From: Saururus chinensis
Taxonomy: Eukaryota; Streptophyta; Magnoliopsida; Piperales; Saururaceae
Reading direction: 5' to 3'
Assembly (NCBI GenBank): GCA_035235625.1
Contig: CP141141.1
Span: 13,947,968 to 14,011,967 of the forward strand
DNA length: 64,000 nt
Shown here piece by piece: positions 1-12,507 of this stretch. Numbering within the stretch: position 1 is the stretch's first letter; each line of letters starts with the position of its first letter. A program made the position numbers and the translations under genes. The notes beneath the pieces are model-generated. The model made no database searches. It was given only the letters and a program-made list of their open reading frames with translations, and was not told the DNA's origin.

Positions 1-1790
1 GATGATGTGCACACTAGCACATATTAGTATAAGTAATATTTACTCTAATATGAACTAACATGTGCATCGTCGATCTTAAAAATGAATATTTCACATGTGT
101 TTCTTATACTTAACTTACAGTGAAAGAAGAGCATGAAAAATGCTTCCTAATACACTCCATTCTTTTTGTAAAAAGCTAAATGAAATTACAAGCTTGAGCA
201 TGCAATACTTCGTGTGTGCTCAATTTTTCTTTGAAAATCTGCAAATATATATGAATATCTTGCTGTTATTATTATTTTGTAAATTTTGTAGATAAAATTA
301 TTCAGGAAGAGGAAACTCTTTAACAAATAAATGAGTAAAGGCATGATGAAACACAGGGTCCCTCCATACTTGTTGCACTCGAGAATTCACACACTTGCAT
401 GTTGTCCAGCACTAGCTGCCTCTCAATAAATACCAGGCCCACTTGTTATTTGTTTCTTCATACCATAAAAGATCAGAAGGAAAAGAATAATAGACAATCA
501 TCATAATCTCATTTCCATAGTATTAAAGAGTTACCTTAAAGTGTTACCAAACGTTGTAGTAAAAATAATAATAAATAAATAAATTGTTACCATAGCCAAA
601 TTCAGTGAAGCAAAAGAAACGGCCGGATTAACAGTTTTTCTGTTAAAATCCTCATTTTTAAAAGATTTTGCATAATATTTGTTATCAAAGAAAATTTGTT
701 TAAAATTTTAATATGTCTGAGAAAAAAACTAGCCAATGGGGCACCTCTAGCTGGCCTTTCAATCCAGCTACTATGTTGGGACTTCCAGTCACGCCATTTT
801 TTCTTGGTACAAAAGGACAATAGTTAAGAAGGCACTGATCTAGAATAGAGAACACCAGAAGCATCATTAGCTACATATTCATTTAGGTTGGCTGGTGAAG
901 GAACCAATAGCGTAAGAACTCATTTGTCATAAAGTTAGTAACGTGATCAGCAACCTGATTTTGCTCCAGAAAACCTTACTACTATATAAAGGAGATTAAG
1001 TGACAGTAAAACTTACGTTTTTGGACGGTTTTACAAATATTTCTTTTACCTTTAATTCTTATTTTACTTATGTTTTATATTTTTATGTCATTTAATATAA
1101 GTTTGAATTGGTATGTAATTTAAAGATATTTTAGTAAAGTTATTTACTTAGATTCTTTCATATACCTACCGCATATAACTATTTTTTAGGTTATATTAAT
1201 TTTAATTTTGTTATAATATATCTTGCACTCTCGAAGTTGGATTCATGCAAACTTCGTATTGTAAGAAAGTTCTTGATGAGCTCTATCAAATAAAATCACA
1301 TGACTACGTTTTCTTGAACTTTTTTGTGGGCATCACATAAACACATTTCTCGATAATAATTTCTCACAATTTTTCCTATATTATATATATTTGGATTTGA
1401 GCATTTTTTACTCCCTTAGAAAACACTTGAAGAGTTGTATCAAATAAGGCACATTGTCAAATATGAATAGTGTGCTCTATAATACAAAGTCCTTTGACAC
1501 CATTATCTTTACTGACCTATGATATATTATTTAGCTTATAAAATTTGGATTTGTAGTTACCTACTACGAGTGTATTTGGGTTAATATAGAGCTTGTGTAT
1601 ATAATTTATAATTATTATGATCTTAAAAGCATGTAATGTAACTATAACACGCAAGGGATACCTTTATTCAATACATAATTTATTTCCAATTTATTGACAC
1701 ACATAATGCATGTGTATTATTGCTAATATAAATAAATTGATAGTGGGATCTTTGAAGCACACAATCGGTGTAAGTAAGAAAGGATCTAAT
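1..1790. other. AT-rich intergenic DNA, no gene recognised
   Basis: No coding region, RNA gene or bounded repeat could be supported here. Short open frames, such as one of 72 codons on the minus strand near 602-820, show no recognisable family motif. The composition is that of ordinary plant intergenic DNA. Confidence 0.5.
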
Positions 1791-1792
1791 TT

Positions 1793-2018
1793 TCCAAGGT
1801 CCCTCCAACTAATTTGACTTTATAATGAATATAAGTCTTTGAGTCTCCTCATATAATAACTTTAGGAAGTTGCATACACTCCACAAATTGGAGAACGAGA
1901 AATACTTTTTCAAGGTCCCTCCAACTAATTTGATTTTATAATGAATATAAGTCTTTGAGTCTCATATAATAATTTTAGGAAGTTGCATACACTTTACAAA
2001 TTGGAGACCAAGAAAGCA
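1793..2018. repeat. Tandem duplication, about 113-bp unit, two copies
   Basis: Two adjacent near-identical segments each begin with 'caaggtccctccaactaatt' and run through 'ttgcatacact' to 'caaattggaga'. The first occupies about 1797-1905 and the second about 1912-2018, with a few substitutions and a small indel. The duplication overlaps the 3' end of the LINE remnant and probably arose inside it. Confidence 0.85.
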
Positions 2019-2880
2019 AGCATAAGTGTCTTCAAGACCCATAATAACTTGCCCAAAAGTATTTTTCCTGAAAGTACCATCAAAATTAGACTATACTAAC
2101 TCTATGGAGGAGGGCACTAGTTGAAAATATTAATTTCTCTTTGTCACATTTGAATTGAGTAAGGATTTATCTTTTTTGGGACAATCGGCATTTGACAATG
2201 ATATCGGAAGATACTACAAAATATTCCTCATACATGGCTTAATAGCATGAAAAATAGGTTCATTGTGGCTTACTACACCATCCATATTAATTGTATAAAG
2301 AGCTCAATTAGTCTGCCATTGAAAATAAGTTATCATGAGACACTTTCCACATCATTATTAACAATTATGGATGATAATCAACATTGCTAAGAATAAACAT
2401 CTTGGTAACATGAAGCCACAACTTCTTAATGAAGTCACATTCTATAAATAAATGTTTAAGTGACTTATATTCCACATAAAAAAAAATCTATTTGTAAATA
2501 CATTTGTTAGAGTAAATATGTAATCACATATAAAAGATATTTATAGTTGGAAGTCTATTTTCATAGGCTTTCCATATGAAGTGTTTAATGCAATGTGGAA
2601 GGGAATTATGCCATATGAACAACCATGAAGTATCTTCAACAAGTGATCTAATAATGAGCCTATAGGCCAACAACGTAGAAATTTTCCATTTGTTGTGAAC
2701 TTCCACTCTATCTATCTTTTTTTATAAATAGGAGTGAGTAAAATTTTATTAGCAATATTCTCTTTCCATATAGAGTAAATGAAATTTGAGTCCCAATTAA
2801 AAGAATGAGAAAATAATAATAGACCAAGAGTGGCATTGGTACTCAAATTTGAAGCCGAAGGAAATAATTCTCAAATATTA
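1960..2880 (-). pseudogene. LINE (non-LTR retrotransposon) ORF2 C-terminal remnant
   Basis: Read on the minus strand from about 2880 downwards, the frames give pieces typical of the plant LINE ORF2 C-terminus. A stretch with WDSNFIYSIWKENIA precedes the reverse-transcriptase zinc-binding region 'WHNSLPHCIKHFIWKAYENR' and then 'KSLKHLFIECDFIKKLWL', the usual block after the zf-RVT cysteines. A possible RNase H start, 'NFDGTFRKN', follows near 2060. Frameshifts and stops break it throughout and no reverse-transcriptase catalytic domain is visible, so it is a 5'-truncated dead copy. The zf-RVT call is firm; the RNase H part is weaker. Confidence 0.7.
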
Positions 2881-5300
2881 GAATTTATTTTCCATTGGAC
2901 ACCTGCTAGGTAATGCCTTCTTGAAGTCAATTGGTTAATTTGTGTAGAACCTTCCAACAAAGAGAGTTTGATGGTTGAACCTTGTAGGGAGGAGAACTAT
3001 AAGAATTTAAATATTTAAATTTTGTAGTTGAACTCTTTGGAGCATAATCGTCCAATCCATAGTCCAAGCATAATCATCCAATCCATTGTTTTTTTTAGAG
3101 CCTTTAGACCCCAATCAGGTGATTCTCACATAGACAAGGAATTAGATCTCATTTATACAACACCAAATACAAAGCAACATAATCTTAATTGAAAAACCAT
3201 CATATATTACAGTTCATTACTAATTAACACTCCTATGGGTTTTTCATTAAGCATATGTTTTTCATGGATTGAAGAAGATTGTAACAACTTGGTTTGTAGT
3301 CTTTGCCTATGATAAAAAATAAAGAGTTTAAGTATGACATCAACAATGGTGACTTTTTTTGGCATTTGAAAACCCTCCTTTAAGGAAGGGATTTATTAAA
3401 ATATTATGGGCTTATACAACCCATAAGGCCACAGTGATCAGCGGAATGGAATGAAGTTCATAGATGGAATGGGTCTTGGGTCATGCTTTTATATATATAT
3501 AGATGGAATGGGCCGTTGGAGTCCTAATTTGACTAGGTTTCATTGTCATAAAATATCAAGAGAGGAGAGAGAAAAATCCTTATGCATTTAGGAGTCCTCA
3601 GATGTGTAGGAAACAAAGAGAGTGAATGGAAAGTTCTACATATTTTCTTCCCGCTTTTTAATATAATATAATTTAGTCTAATTATGACAGAGGGACATGA
3701 CTTATTCTAACATCCATATTTATTAAATATGTATGTATAAACATGAAAATTATTTTTTAAAGAAAATCCATCAATTTGATCAGAAATACAACCATGGGTG
3801 CAACCATCTATTCTTGTTCAAGCTGAAATTATTCTTTTTTATCATGTATTGTTAGTTTCTATCATTGTCTTTTAAATGTTGTTCTTCTTCATTGCTACCA
3901 TTATATGTTTTTTTGCTAGTTATGCCTATAGGTAATATCACTGCATATCTTCTAGAAGAAAATGCACAAGTTTTTAGCCAAATCACATCCAATCTTACAG
4001 CTATTACAGTGAGTACATCTAAGCAAAGAAGTTTAATATGCTGAATTTAGGAACCCTTTGTTACCTTGAAGGTTTTGGTTGTTATTGTTTTGATGTATAG
4101 CTCAAGTTACCTTCTTTAGTGCATTTTGTATTAGTAAAATGATAACTAAATCTCACAAAAACACTAGTAGTTTCTTCCAAGTTGGCCTACTCTTTCTCTC
4201 TCAATAGATCACAACTAAAAAATAAAAAGAATTCCAAATTTTTGTTCTCTTTTAATTTTCAAACATCTCAAGGTTTTTATTTGTGTGTGCATGTGTGTTC
4301 CATCATTTTGTTTTTGTTTTACTATATTTCATACTCCCAATTATACCATACACATGGTCATGCTTCTAGTACTAGTAGAATGCAACTTTCTTCCTAAATA
4401 AAGAAGGAGACTCTTGATGACTTGATTGAAATAAAAACATGTTTGGAAAGACAAGAAAACAAGGTGAGTTGCAAATTTAATCAATAATAATGCATTTTCT
4501 TTAAATTTTTTTAAGAAAAAGTGTGATCTTTATGAGTTACTAACTTGTTTGTTCTCCATTCCTATTTAATTAGATAATATATTTGTGCAGCCCAAGTTAT
4601 AGAGAGACATTGGCCCAAAATAGTGATAAGCTTGGGGTTGCATGTTTCATGTTTCTAGCTCACAAGTGAGACGGATTAAGATAAATAATTTATCATTTGT
4701 ATTAACAAGTATTTAGTGTGTACTCCACATTGAGTTATGTGCATGCCTTATTTTAGTTTATGTTGATGCTAAAATATGTCCATTTTTAAGGTGCATGTAC
4801 TTTAGTGTGTACTTAAATATTTTATTAGGCAACATGCTTCTCATCTTTCAAGGTTGTATGACTTTGAAGTTGTGTTTATTTACTTTTTATTTTGGATAAT
4901 ACATAGAAATATCTCAGTTTTTCTAAGGAGGTTCTCCTAATTAAGCATGAAATCCAACATTTTTTTAAATAGTGGGGAACTTGGTAAAATTGAAAATGAC
5001 TATGCTGAAGCTGATGAGCAAATTAAAAATATTGAAATTGATTATGTTGAAGATGACAAGCCAATTGCAGAAATTGAAATTGATCATGTTAAAGCTAATG
5101 ATCCAATTATAAAAATTCAAACTACTAAGATTGGTTTTGTAAATCTTGAAATTACATATAAGGACTAGTACCCTATATGCTAGTATTCTACGTGCATAAC
5201 ACAATATATTTCCACTACTTGGAATCACTCCTTATTGACATAATAGAATTAGCAATGTCCCCTTAAGGATTCTTATGAATATTTGATCTTAGTTTGTGCA
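2881..5300. other. Intergenic DNA without a recognised gene
   Basis: AT-rich sequence with scattered short frames. A 73-codon plus-strand frame (4947-5168) has an internal acidic repeat but no recognised family; it is described in the findings. A short direct repeat of 'cataatc.tccaatccat' occurs near 3042-3090. Nothing else can be supported. Confidence 0.4.
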
Positions 5301-5319
5301 TTGGGTGTTGCAAAGATGA

Positions 5320-5935
5320 ATTACACCCTCACATGAAAGAAGGTCTCATAAGGACACATTCTAATGTGGTGAAGTAGAAGTTGACTTCGGAAAATCAAAC
5401 CCAGATAGTCTGCTTCTAAAAACTATTTTCTCAAGATATATACATATTTATGAAAAATGGTTTTTTGTAACAAAGGTTTATAAAAAGTACTATCTCTTGC
5501 CTGAAGATGATGAGCCACAACGAGTTTGTCAAAACAAAAAGTTTGTACTTAAGGTGATGTTATTGGTTGCAGTCACTCACTCATAGATTAACGCATTAGG
5601 CAATATTCTTTTGATGAAAAAGGTGGGATATTTCCCATCATACACTAGGAAGGTACAAAACGAAGATGCAAAAGTGCATATAAGTAACTAAGTGCCTATA
5701 TTTTTTCAAAGTGTGCAATGATTCATGATAAATGTTACTAGTTATATTTGTAGTATATATATCTCCCTAAGGTTTTCTTATTCATGAAAGATATTTTGGT
5801 GTTCACATAATAAATTTGATAGACTTGTTACAACATAAAATCTCAATTGAAATTTTGGTCTCCCTAATTCAAGTGGATGAACTACATTGGGGTTTCTCAA
5901 GCCTATGATAGGTTGCATTCATCATTTTATTACTA
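5320..5935 (+). pseudogene. Tc1/mariner-type transposase remnant
   Basis: A single plus-strand frame from about 5404 to 5700 reads HIYEKWFFVTK, then YYLLPEDDEPQRVCQNKKF, then VLKVMLLVAVTHS. This is the plant mariner-like transposase core around its first catalytic Asp (normally HIDEKWF). That Asp codon reads TAT (Tyr) at 5449-5451. The frame continues through two stops into 'GNILLMKKVGYFPSYTRK', matching the usual G-K-I-G-x-x-P-F region. A weaker 'PNSSG..TTLGFL' near 5855-5890 resembles the P-N-S-P-D-L-N block. Stops, lost residues and the absence of clear terminal repeats mark it as dead. Confidence 0.7.
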
Positions 5936-8260
5936 GGAAATTTCATCTTCTGCAGATGCCTAATTACTTTTAAAATTTGTATGTATAAGATGACAAATTA
6001 TTGAGGCTCAAAGCTTCCAAAGCAGTATAGTGGTTTACGTTGTGGAGCAAAAAATTTCCTACAAAGTTTGTAGTTATGAATTAACTTAGTCTCTTACCAA
6101 TTTTGGTTGTTTCTAGAAACAAGACAGTAGTAATTTCCTTATTATCATATAATCATTGACAAATGACATACTCTTGCATTTTGTTAATTAGGGTTCTAAT
6201 CTTGCATTAATAAAATATTGATAGGGGACTAGAGAATCAAAATAGGTAAATCTAGATTACAAATAGAGGAAAAAAAAGGAAAAGGCCTTCAAATTTCTTA
6301 TTTTAAGCTGCAATGATGTCACAGTACAAAACAATCAACATTAATTTGCCAAACTAAATGCGTCAATCCTTGACGATATGAGGATCTTCATCTTCTACAG
6401 ATTCCTAGACTCTTTGTATTATCACATGCTCCAATTCTTGAAGCTAAAAAGGAGTGAAATCCATGTTCATTTATACTTTTTTTGTCATAAAACATCTATT
6501 GAGTGAGAATACTTGACGGTGAAGTCAAAGGCTTATCCCATAAATTCCCTTTTATTGCACTTGAGAATGATCTCCTGTGACCATCATTCTCTTCAACACT
6601 TATTTTGAATTTGGCTAAGTACCTTTAGCCAATTCACAACATGGATGCAACTATTCTCATCAAAATAAAAGACATCCCTATCCTCAACCACCCATTTGAA
6701 TCCAACAATGTTGCAGCTTCATTACCAATGTGGCATGCAGAAGAAATAAATTATAGAATGAAGAAATTGATAAGAAATCATTAAGATAATGTGGGCAATC
6801 AGAATTAACTTGCATGATGGTAGCTTGCACAAGTAATGGATTGTGGAATGAAGCTTATTTTATCTAAACTAAATTGAAGCTCGGCTAACTCAAACACAAC
6901 ATGTAGAGCAATTGATACATCATCATTTGTTTTGATGGTAAATATGGAAAACCATTGTCATAAAAGTCCTTAGTACTACACTGACTTGTGTGAATATCTT
7001 CTTAGTATGCAAAGAAAATCGTGCTCAATGGAGATGCGGAGTTGTCCTTTTGTCATCTTTGCTAGAAATGAAGAAATTATGGAAATCAAAGCATATTGAT
7101 TGCCACCCACTTGAATTGTAGTGGATAATTGGTTTACTCAAGTTATATTACCTTCTGCTACAAGCAAATGTCCCTTTGGGTCCTCTATGGCTTACTCTAA
7201 ACATAAAAAATATAAAATTTGGAAAGAGATTAACAGAATTTGAAGCAAGAACCATCTGAACATATTATTCCATGAAATAAAAGAAAAAACAACCAATGAA
7301 GAATCAAACTATGGCTAATTGAAGCCAAACCAGTTGGGAAAGTAAACTATAGAAAAATGAGAGTTAAACTGAATCCTATATAAATTAGTAAAATAAGAGA
7401 TCTAACAATAGAGCCAACCAATGAAGAATTTGTATGAGAAAATAAAGAGTGTCCACTAATAAGCAATCAAATTATGAAAATCCATTTCATTGACCCTAAA
7501 AAGTTGGAATAAGATTCCACGATGATGATGATGCAAAGAAAACAAAGAGAAAGTTTATCATATGCAACAAATTTGATTACAATCATTAACTTCAACTAAC
7601 AAAAAATCTCATAAATCAATCCCACAATAAAAATGCTGACCTAAGAGAAAAATTAGGAGTAACTATTACTGAATCTATCAAACTAGAACCTAAACCATCA
7701 AGTAACTTTTCAAAATGAACGATAGAAGGTTGTGCCAAAACACCTACTTTTTCAAAGAACAAGGAAAAAATTCTTACTTTTTAGGCAACTTACTACTTGA
7801 ACACATTAATTGTCAAATTTGCATTGCGATACACATTCAAAAAGTGGTTTAAGAGCCTCCTAACATCATTTTCATGATGAGACATTCCTTTCTAATGACA
7901 TCAATAGGCCATACTCTAAGTACTACTCAATTCTCTATGTATTGAAGAGAAAAGTATTACAATCCAAATTTAGTAAGAGAATCTAAACAAAAAGTTTGAT
8001 AATCAACACCAATCCAAAAGACAAATTAATACTAAAAACAAATTAAGGAGTACAATTTTGACAAAAGTTGGCAACTGCAACATGAGAAATGTGCACAAAT
8101 GAATTAAACAAAGACCATTTACCCCTCAATTGATTTGCTTTTAGCAAGCTTCCCTCATAAAATAAAATTCTTCTACAAGATAGACCCACCCCACCTAGTT
8201 CAATTTTCGCGGTAAATATGATCACCCCAGAATTGACACTTTCGTATGATGTTTCTCTTC
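5936..8260. other. Gene-poor stretch with unidentified minus-strand frame fragments
   Basis: On the minus strand between roughly 6300 and 7200, and again at 8043-8225, short frames look more protein-like than background (for example NDDVSIALHVVFELAELQF near 6880-6940 and GNEAATLLDSNGW near 6690-6720). They are interrupted by stops and cannot be joined or assigned to a family. They could be exons of a decayed gene or of a transposon. No bounded element is visible. Confidence 0.3.
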
Positions 8261-8266
8261 TTATAG

Positions 8267-8527
8267 CCTACCTACAACATCCCTGACATCGACAAGATCT
8301 CCACCCTTATTGAGTTCTCTTTCGTCCCTAGCTGCATTAGAAGAGTACTTCCCTTGATCCTCTCCAATTGTCGCAACCTCTATTTCCTCACCATTTGCAA
8401 GAACTTCCTACACGACAAAATTTTGGCATCCATCTCCACCCTCCAGTCCCTCTAGACCCTTGACCTCAGCTACACCCTCCTCTTCAGCTCCATCCTCCAC
8501 TCTTTCATCCAAATCCCTCTCTCCTAA
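8267..8527 (+). pseudogene. Leucine-rich-repeat protein fragment (receptor-like type)
   Basis: One plus-strand frame with a single internal stop reads as LRR units: IPDIDKISTLIEFSFV, then LPLILSNCRNLYFLTICKNF, then ILASISTLQSL, a stop, and TLDLSYTLLFSSI. The LxxLxLxxN spacing and the 'I.ASIS.LQSL.TLDLSYTLL' phrasing are characteristic of plant extracellular LRR receptor proteins. The region is C-rich, unlike its AT-rich surroundings, which fits a displaced coding fragment. There is no start codon, signal peptide, transmembrane or kinase segment nearby. The exact subfamily cannot be told. Confidence 0.5.
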
Positions 8528-8582
8528 TCCTAGTCTCGATACAATCTCATTTCTCAATCTTTACCTGATGCCACTTCCTACT

Positions 8583-9463
8583 GTTGGCATTGAACTTAGA
8601 GTTGAGTCGGGAGAGGTCGGCCTTCGAGAGTTGGAATGATGTCATTGTTGTAGAGTAGCTGGTCAGCGGAAGCGTGGCGGTCCCAGGGCCTTGGGATGGT
8701 GCACCAATTAAAAATCAAATCTTTATTCAATAATCTACACAAACATGCATACAATTGCAAATTGATAAGCAATATACTATCCAACTTAGAGCATGCAATT
8801 AAAGAAGACAAAATTAAGGAACAAGCACGTATTAACCTTGGGCTGATCAGCCCCTAGCACACCATCATAACCTTCAAGTCATCATCCCGATGCATTTGAT
8901 CACAATAGAATTAAGAAGAAAAAGGGATTTTACCTTGTATGTGTTGATCCTTCTACCACCTTAATCTTGGATGAAATCTTAGCAAGGATGATGCCTCAAA
9001 GCCTTTAAGTTGATGCCCCAATCAGCAAGGAGCACGACCTCCTTTGTTTGCCTCGTCAAGAGAAGGAGGAGAGAGGATTAGAAGGGGTGGCCAGCAAGAA
9101 TTTCCCCAATTCTTGAGGGAGGTCGCACCTAGGGAGAGAGGAAGGGGTGGATTGGGTGAGAGAGAGGAGAGGGGAACACACCACTTGAATTAAGGATTCT
9201 CCTCTCCCACTTTTCCCTTAAATACCCCTCACTAATCCCCTCTTAAACGGGCTCTTAATTGGGCTTCACGAGTTGGGCTTTTCCTGCTAAAATTTCTAGC
9301 TTATAATTAGAGGGTCATACACAACAGGTGCGGGCTCTGAGAGATAGAGCCCGAGGGAGCCTGGACCCCTTACACATGGCCAAACCCGTGATAGGGTCAA
9401 CCCCTCGCTAACTATGGGTCCAACCATTGACACATAATTCTCGCATTGGCCCCTACAACATGT
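8583..9463 (-). mobile_element. Possible LTR or solo LTR remnant (ends not confirmed)
   Basis: The segment starts with 'tgttggcattg' and reaches 'cctacaaca', so both ends are compatible with TG..CA termini on the minus strand. On that strand a TATA-like 'tatttaag' near 9220 is followed by CT-rich leader-like sequence, the usual layout of a plant LTR promoter. I found no matching target-site duplication, so the boundaries and even the classification are uncertain. It could instead be the promoter region of a lost gene. Confidence 0.3.
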
Positions 9464-12338
9464 CAATGCACATCCTAATCATATGCCTAATGTGCATGTG
9501 TGACGAATGCAGATTTCAATCAAATTAGTATCACGATAACTCACGTGGGATCGACGCAACCGCTCTCACTACCCTTCGACCTTGTGGCGTATACCAGCTC
9601 ACCCGGATCGCAATTAATATGGACCAAAATAGGTTTGAGCCTATATCCTGGTCTAACAATGGTGATGGTGGAGATGACACAAAAGGGTGGGCAGAATCAG
9701 AGGTGAGCAGCAAGACAATGATAGTATGGAGGGGGCAGTACTTGAGAGGGATTTTGGTTGTTGCATTATCGCTAGAAGTGGATAGCTAAGCTATATTTTA
9801 TTTGATAGTTAAGTTTTAACCCATGCTATCTTGAAACAGATTTTTTATTCCATATCAGACGATTATTTAAGGATGGAGGGAGTATATAAAATGCACTCCA
9901 GTGACTTTGGATTCTCCACGTGCTATTTCATGCCGATCACATAAGCCTAACAAAATTATTATTTTAACTATTTTCTATAATTCATCCCGCCCAGTTTTCA
10001 TTTTGTAATATATTCTAATCTCAATTTTTACTTCTTGTACCCAATATCCCAACTGTAACAGCTAAGCTCGGAGACACCCTTGTGGAGCCGGCTTGTGCTG
10101 TCGGCGCAAATCCAACCATTCATTGAATACAACAGAAGATGGATTTGGTTACCAAAACTTTCTGACTCCCCTATTTACTGCCATGTTCTAAGTTCCAGCA
10201 TGGTAGATCACGTGATCTGCAATATGATTAATTAGTAGGTAACATGGTGATAATATAGTAGTTAACACAAGTCAAGTGATCAAAAAGGACTTCTGACTGT
10301 TCATCATTTTCGCATATCTTTGCATGTTCTTCTGCCCAAAGCAATTATGATTAGTTATTACTCCAGTCCACACCTCACATAGAATGCAAATACTAAATAG
10401 TCTGGGGCCTGGGCCTAGTAATCAATTGCCATAAACGTTAAAAAAGTGCATGTTCATGAATTACTTAATTGGGATTCCACTCCCCTAATTTTAATAGTCT
10501 CATTTAAAAACATATCTCATATTAATTGTCCCATTTTATATTATTATTTTTATAATAATAATATAAATAAATAAAATGGGAAGAAGAAAATATTATGAGG
10601 AGGTTGGGATTGAGCTCCTGTGTTGTGGACTTGGCCAAGACTCATAGAAGTATGATAACGAGGGTTATGATCTAGGAATGTTAAAGCAACCCATGATTCA
10701 TTTTCTAGCATAAAAAACCATTTTCCATATCATTTGGCAAGATGGGTCTAACAAAATGACAGTCTAAAGGACATTTGATGGCGCACATCATCATAAGTTG
10801 GTAGGTAGAAGTGTAAAACCCGCCTACCCCCTTTGTATCGAGACATCATATACTCCCATGGACAACGTCGTATTGTGGTTCACCGAGTAGGTGGATTCTA
10901 TAAAAAGTGTATTTATGATACACTAATTGACATTGATTATTCACTTCATTGCTTTAAGTTCCTTTTTTATTTTCCCTCTTTTTGGTGGTGAAGCTCCTAT
11001 CCTTCGAAAGTATTTTTTATAATCTACATAGAAAATGAACCTAACATATGCCGTTAAAATTTAAAATTAAAAGAATATACACTAATATATATTAGTGTAT
11101 ATATTATTTTTACTAATATATACATCATCAATTTCTTAGATAAAAATAACTAAATTAAATTTATTGTGAGAAACATGAAAAACGCTCCCCTGTCTTCGAG
11201 CGTACTTTCTCTTTCATTTTCCAAACTTGAGACAGAAGCTCATCAGATGGGCTTCTCGTGCAGATGATGTGACATCAAAGAATCGGACCCACTCGGAGGG
11301 AGAGGCGTTGGGTAGCAGCAGCTTCCTTTGCTTGGCTTTAAAACCTTTCATGTGTTAGCCATGAAAAGTGGACCGCTTTTTTGGTGCACATCATAAATGC
11401 CCTCCTCCCTTGCTTAAAGCGTGATGGGCAGTGTGCCTGATGCCATTCTTCATTTCTTTTCGCTTTTTTCTTTTCCTTTTCCTATTTATTTATATTTAAA
11501 AAACGAAATAAAGGTGGACCCAAATGCTGGGAAGATGCCTAGCCAAAGCAGTAGCATCTGACCATCAATCATGGATCACAACTAGGGAGTCACAGTTGTA
11601 GTGAGCTGCCTGCTGCTGGTTTTTTCCAATTCTAGGGTTAGATGCTTTTACCATTGCTGGTTAGTCTGTTCATGTGCCCACTTCTATTTTCTTGCTATGT
11701 CACTCATACTAAATTTATCCTCTCTATTTACATGCAATAATATCTAACATTACAGTGAAAAATGGCATTTGAGAAGTCACTCTCATTCCTTTCTCCTGCT
11801 AATATCACAATCACATTTCATTATCTTCAAAAAAACATCCTCGTCGTCTAAAGATAGTGGGACTTGTTCTAGGTACTTTATCTTATCGTATATTTATTTC
11901 ATCTTCGGACCAAAAATGGTCATGAACTTGAACATTTTGAGAACATAATTAATGAAAATGCTACCACCACTCCCGCCTTGCCGTTGTGCCACAATGAGGG
12001 GATTAAAGACCATGAGTTATCCCACGGATAAAAGCTTATTGGCTTAGCATTTTTCTTACTATGATCCACCTTTTCTTATAAAACAAAAGAATAACTTGTA
12101 GGTCCATCCCTAGACAAAGGCAAACATGTGCACATGTGAAGGTGGATCATTAGTTTTTCATTTGTTTCAGTTTTTCTTTACTATGTATGAATTTTTTTTA
12201 TACAAATTTTTAAGAGATGAATTTTGATTGCCATCATAAAAAATGCCATGACTAATCGAGTTTGAGTTATTTATTAGCTGGTTTACGTTCAATTGAGTTT
12301 CCTCTTGGCTTAAGCTATGCATATAATATTTAATTATA
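9464..12338. other. Intergenic DNA, no gene recognised
   Basis: No coding frame with family resemblance. One Stowaway-like terminus ('ggatggagggagta', about 9876-9890) lacks a partner. The rest is AT-rich sequence with short poly-A/T and pyrimidine tracts. Confidence 0.4.
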
Positions 12339-12507
12339 TACCCTTTATATCTCATATTAATAGTTATATTTGAAAAAATAGTAATTTTTATTGAATAATA
12401 AAACTCATATCTAAGAGAAAGAAAATTAAACTTATAATACTCTTTTTAAAGTACCCAATCCCTTAAATTTAACAAAATGGAGCTATTAATTTAGAATGGA
12501 GGGAATA
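12339..12507. mobile_element. Stowaway-like MITE
   Basis: A 169-bp AT-rich segment has imperfect terminal inverted repeats. The left end 'taccctttatatctcatatt' aligns with the reverse complement of the right end, 'tattccctccattctaaatt', and the similarity continues into 'aatag' and beyond. The termini are bounded by TA, the usual target of Stowaway (Tc1/mariner-mobilised) MITEs. No coding capacity. Confidence 0.7.

Noticed and set aside
9836..9890. Stowaway-like right end 'ggatggagggagta'
   Set aside because: No matching left terminus within several hundred bases, so a complete MITE cannot be claimed.
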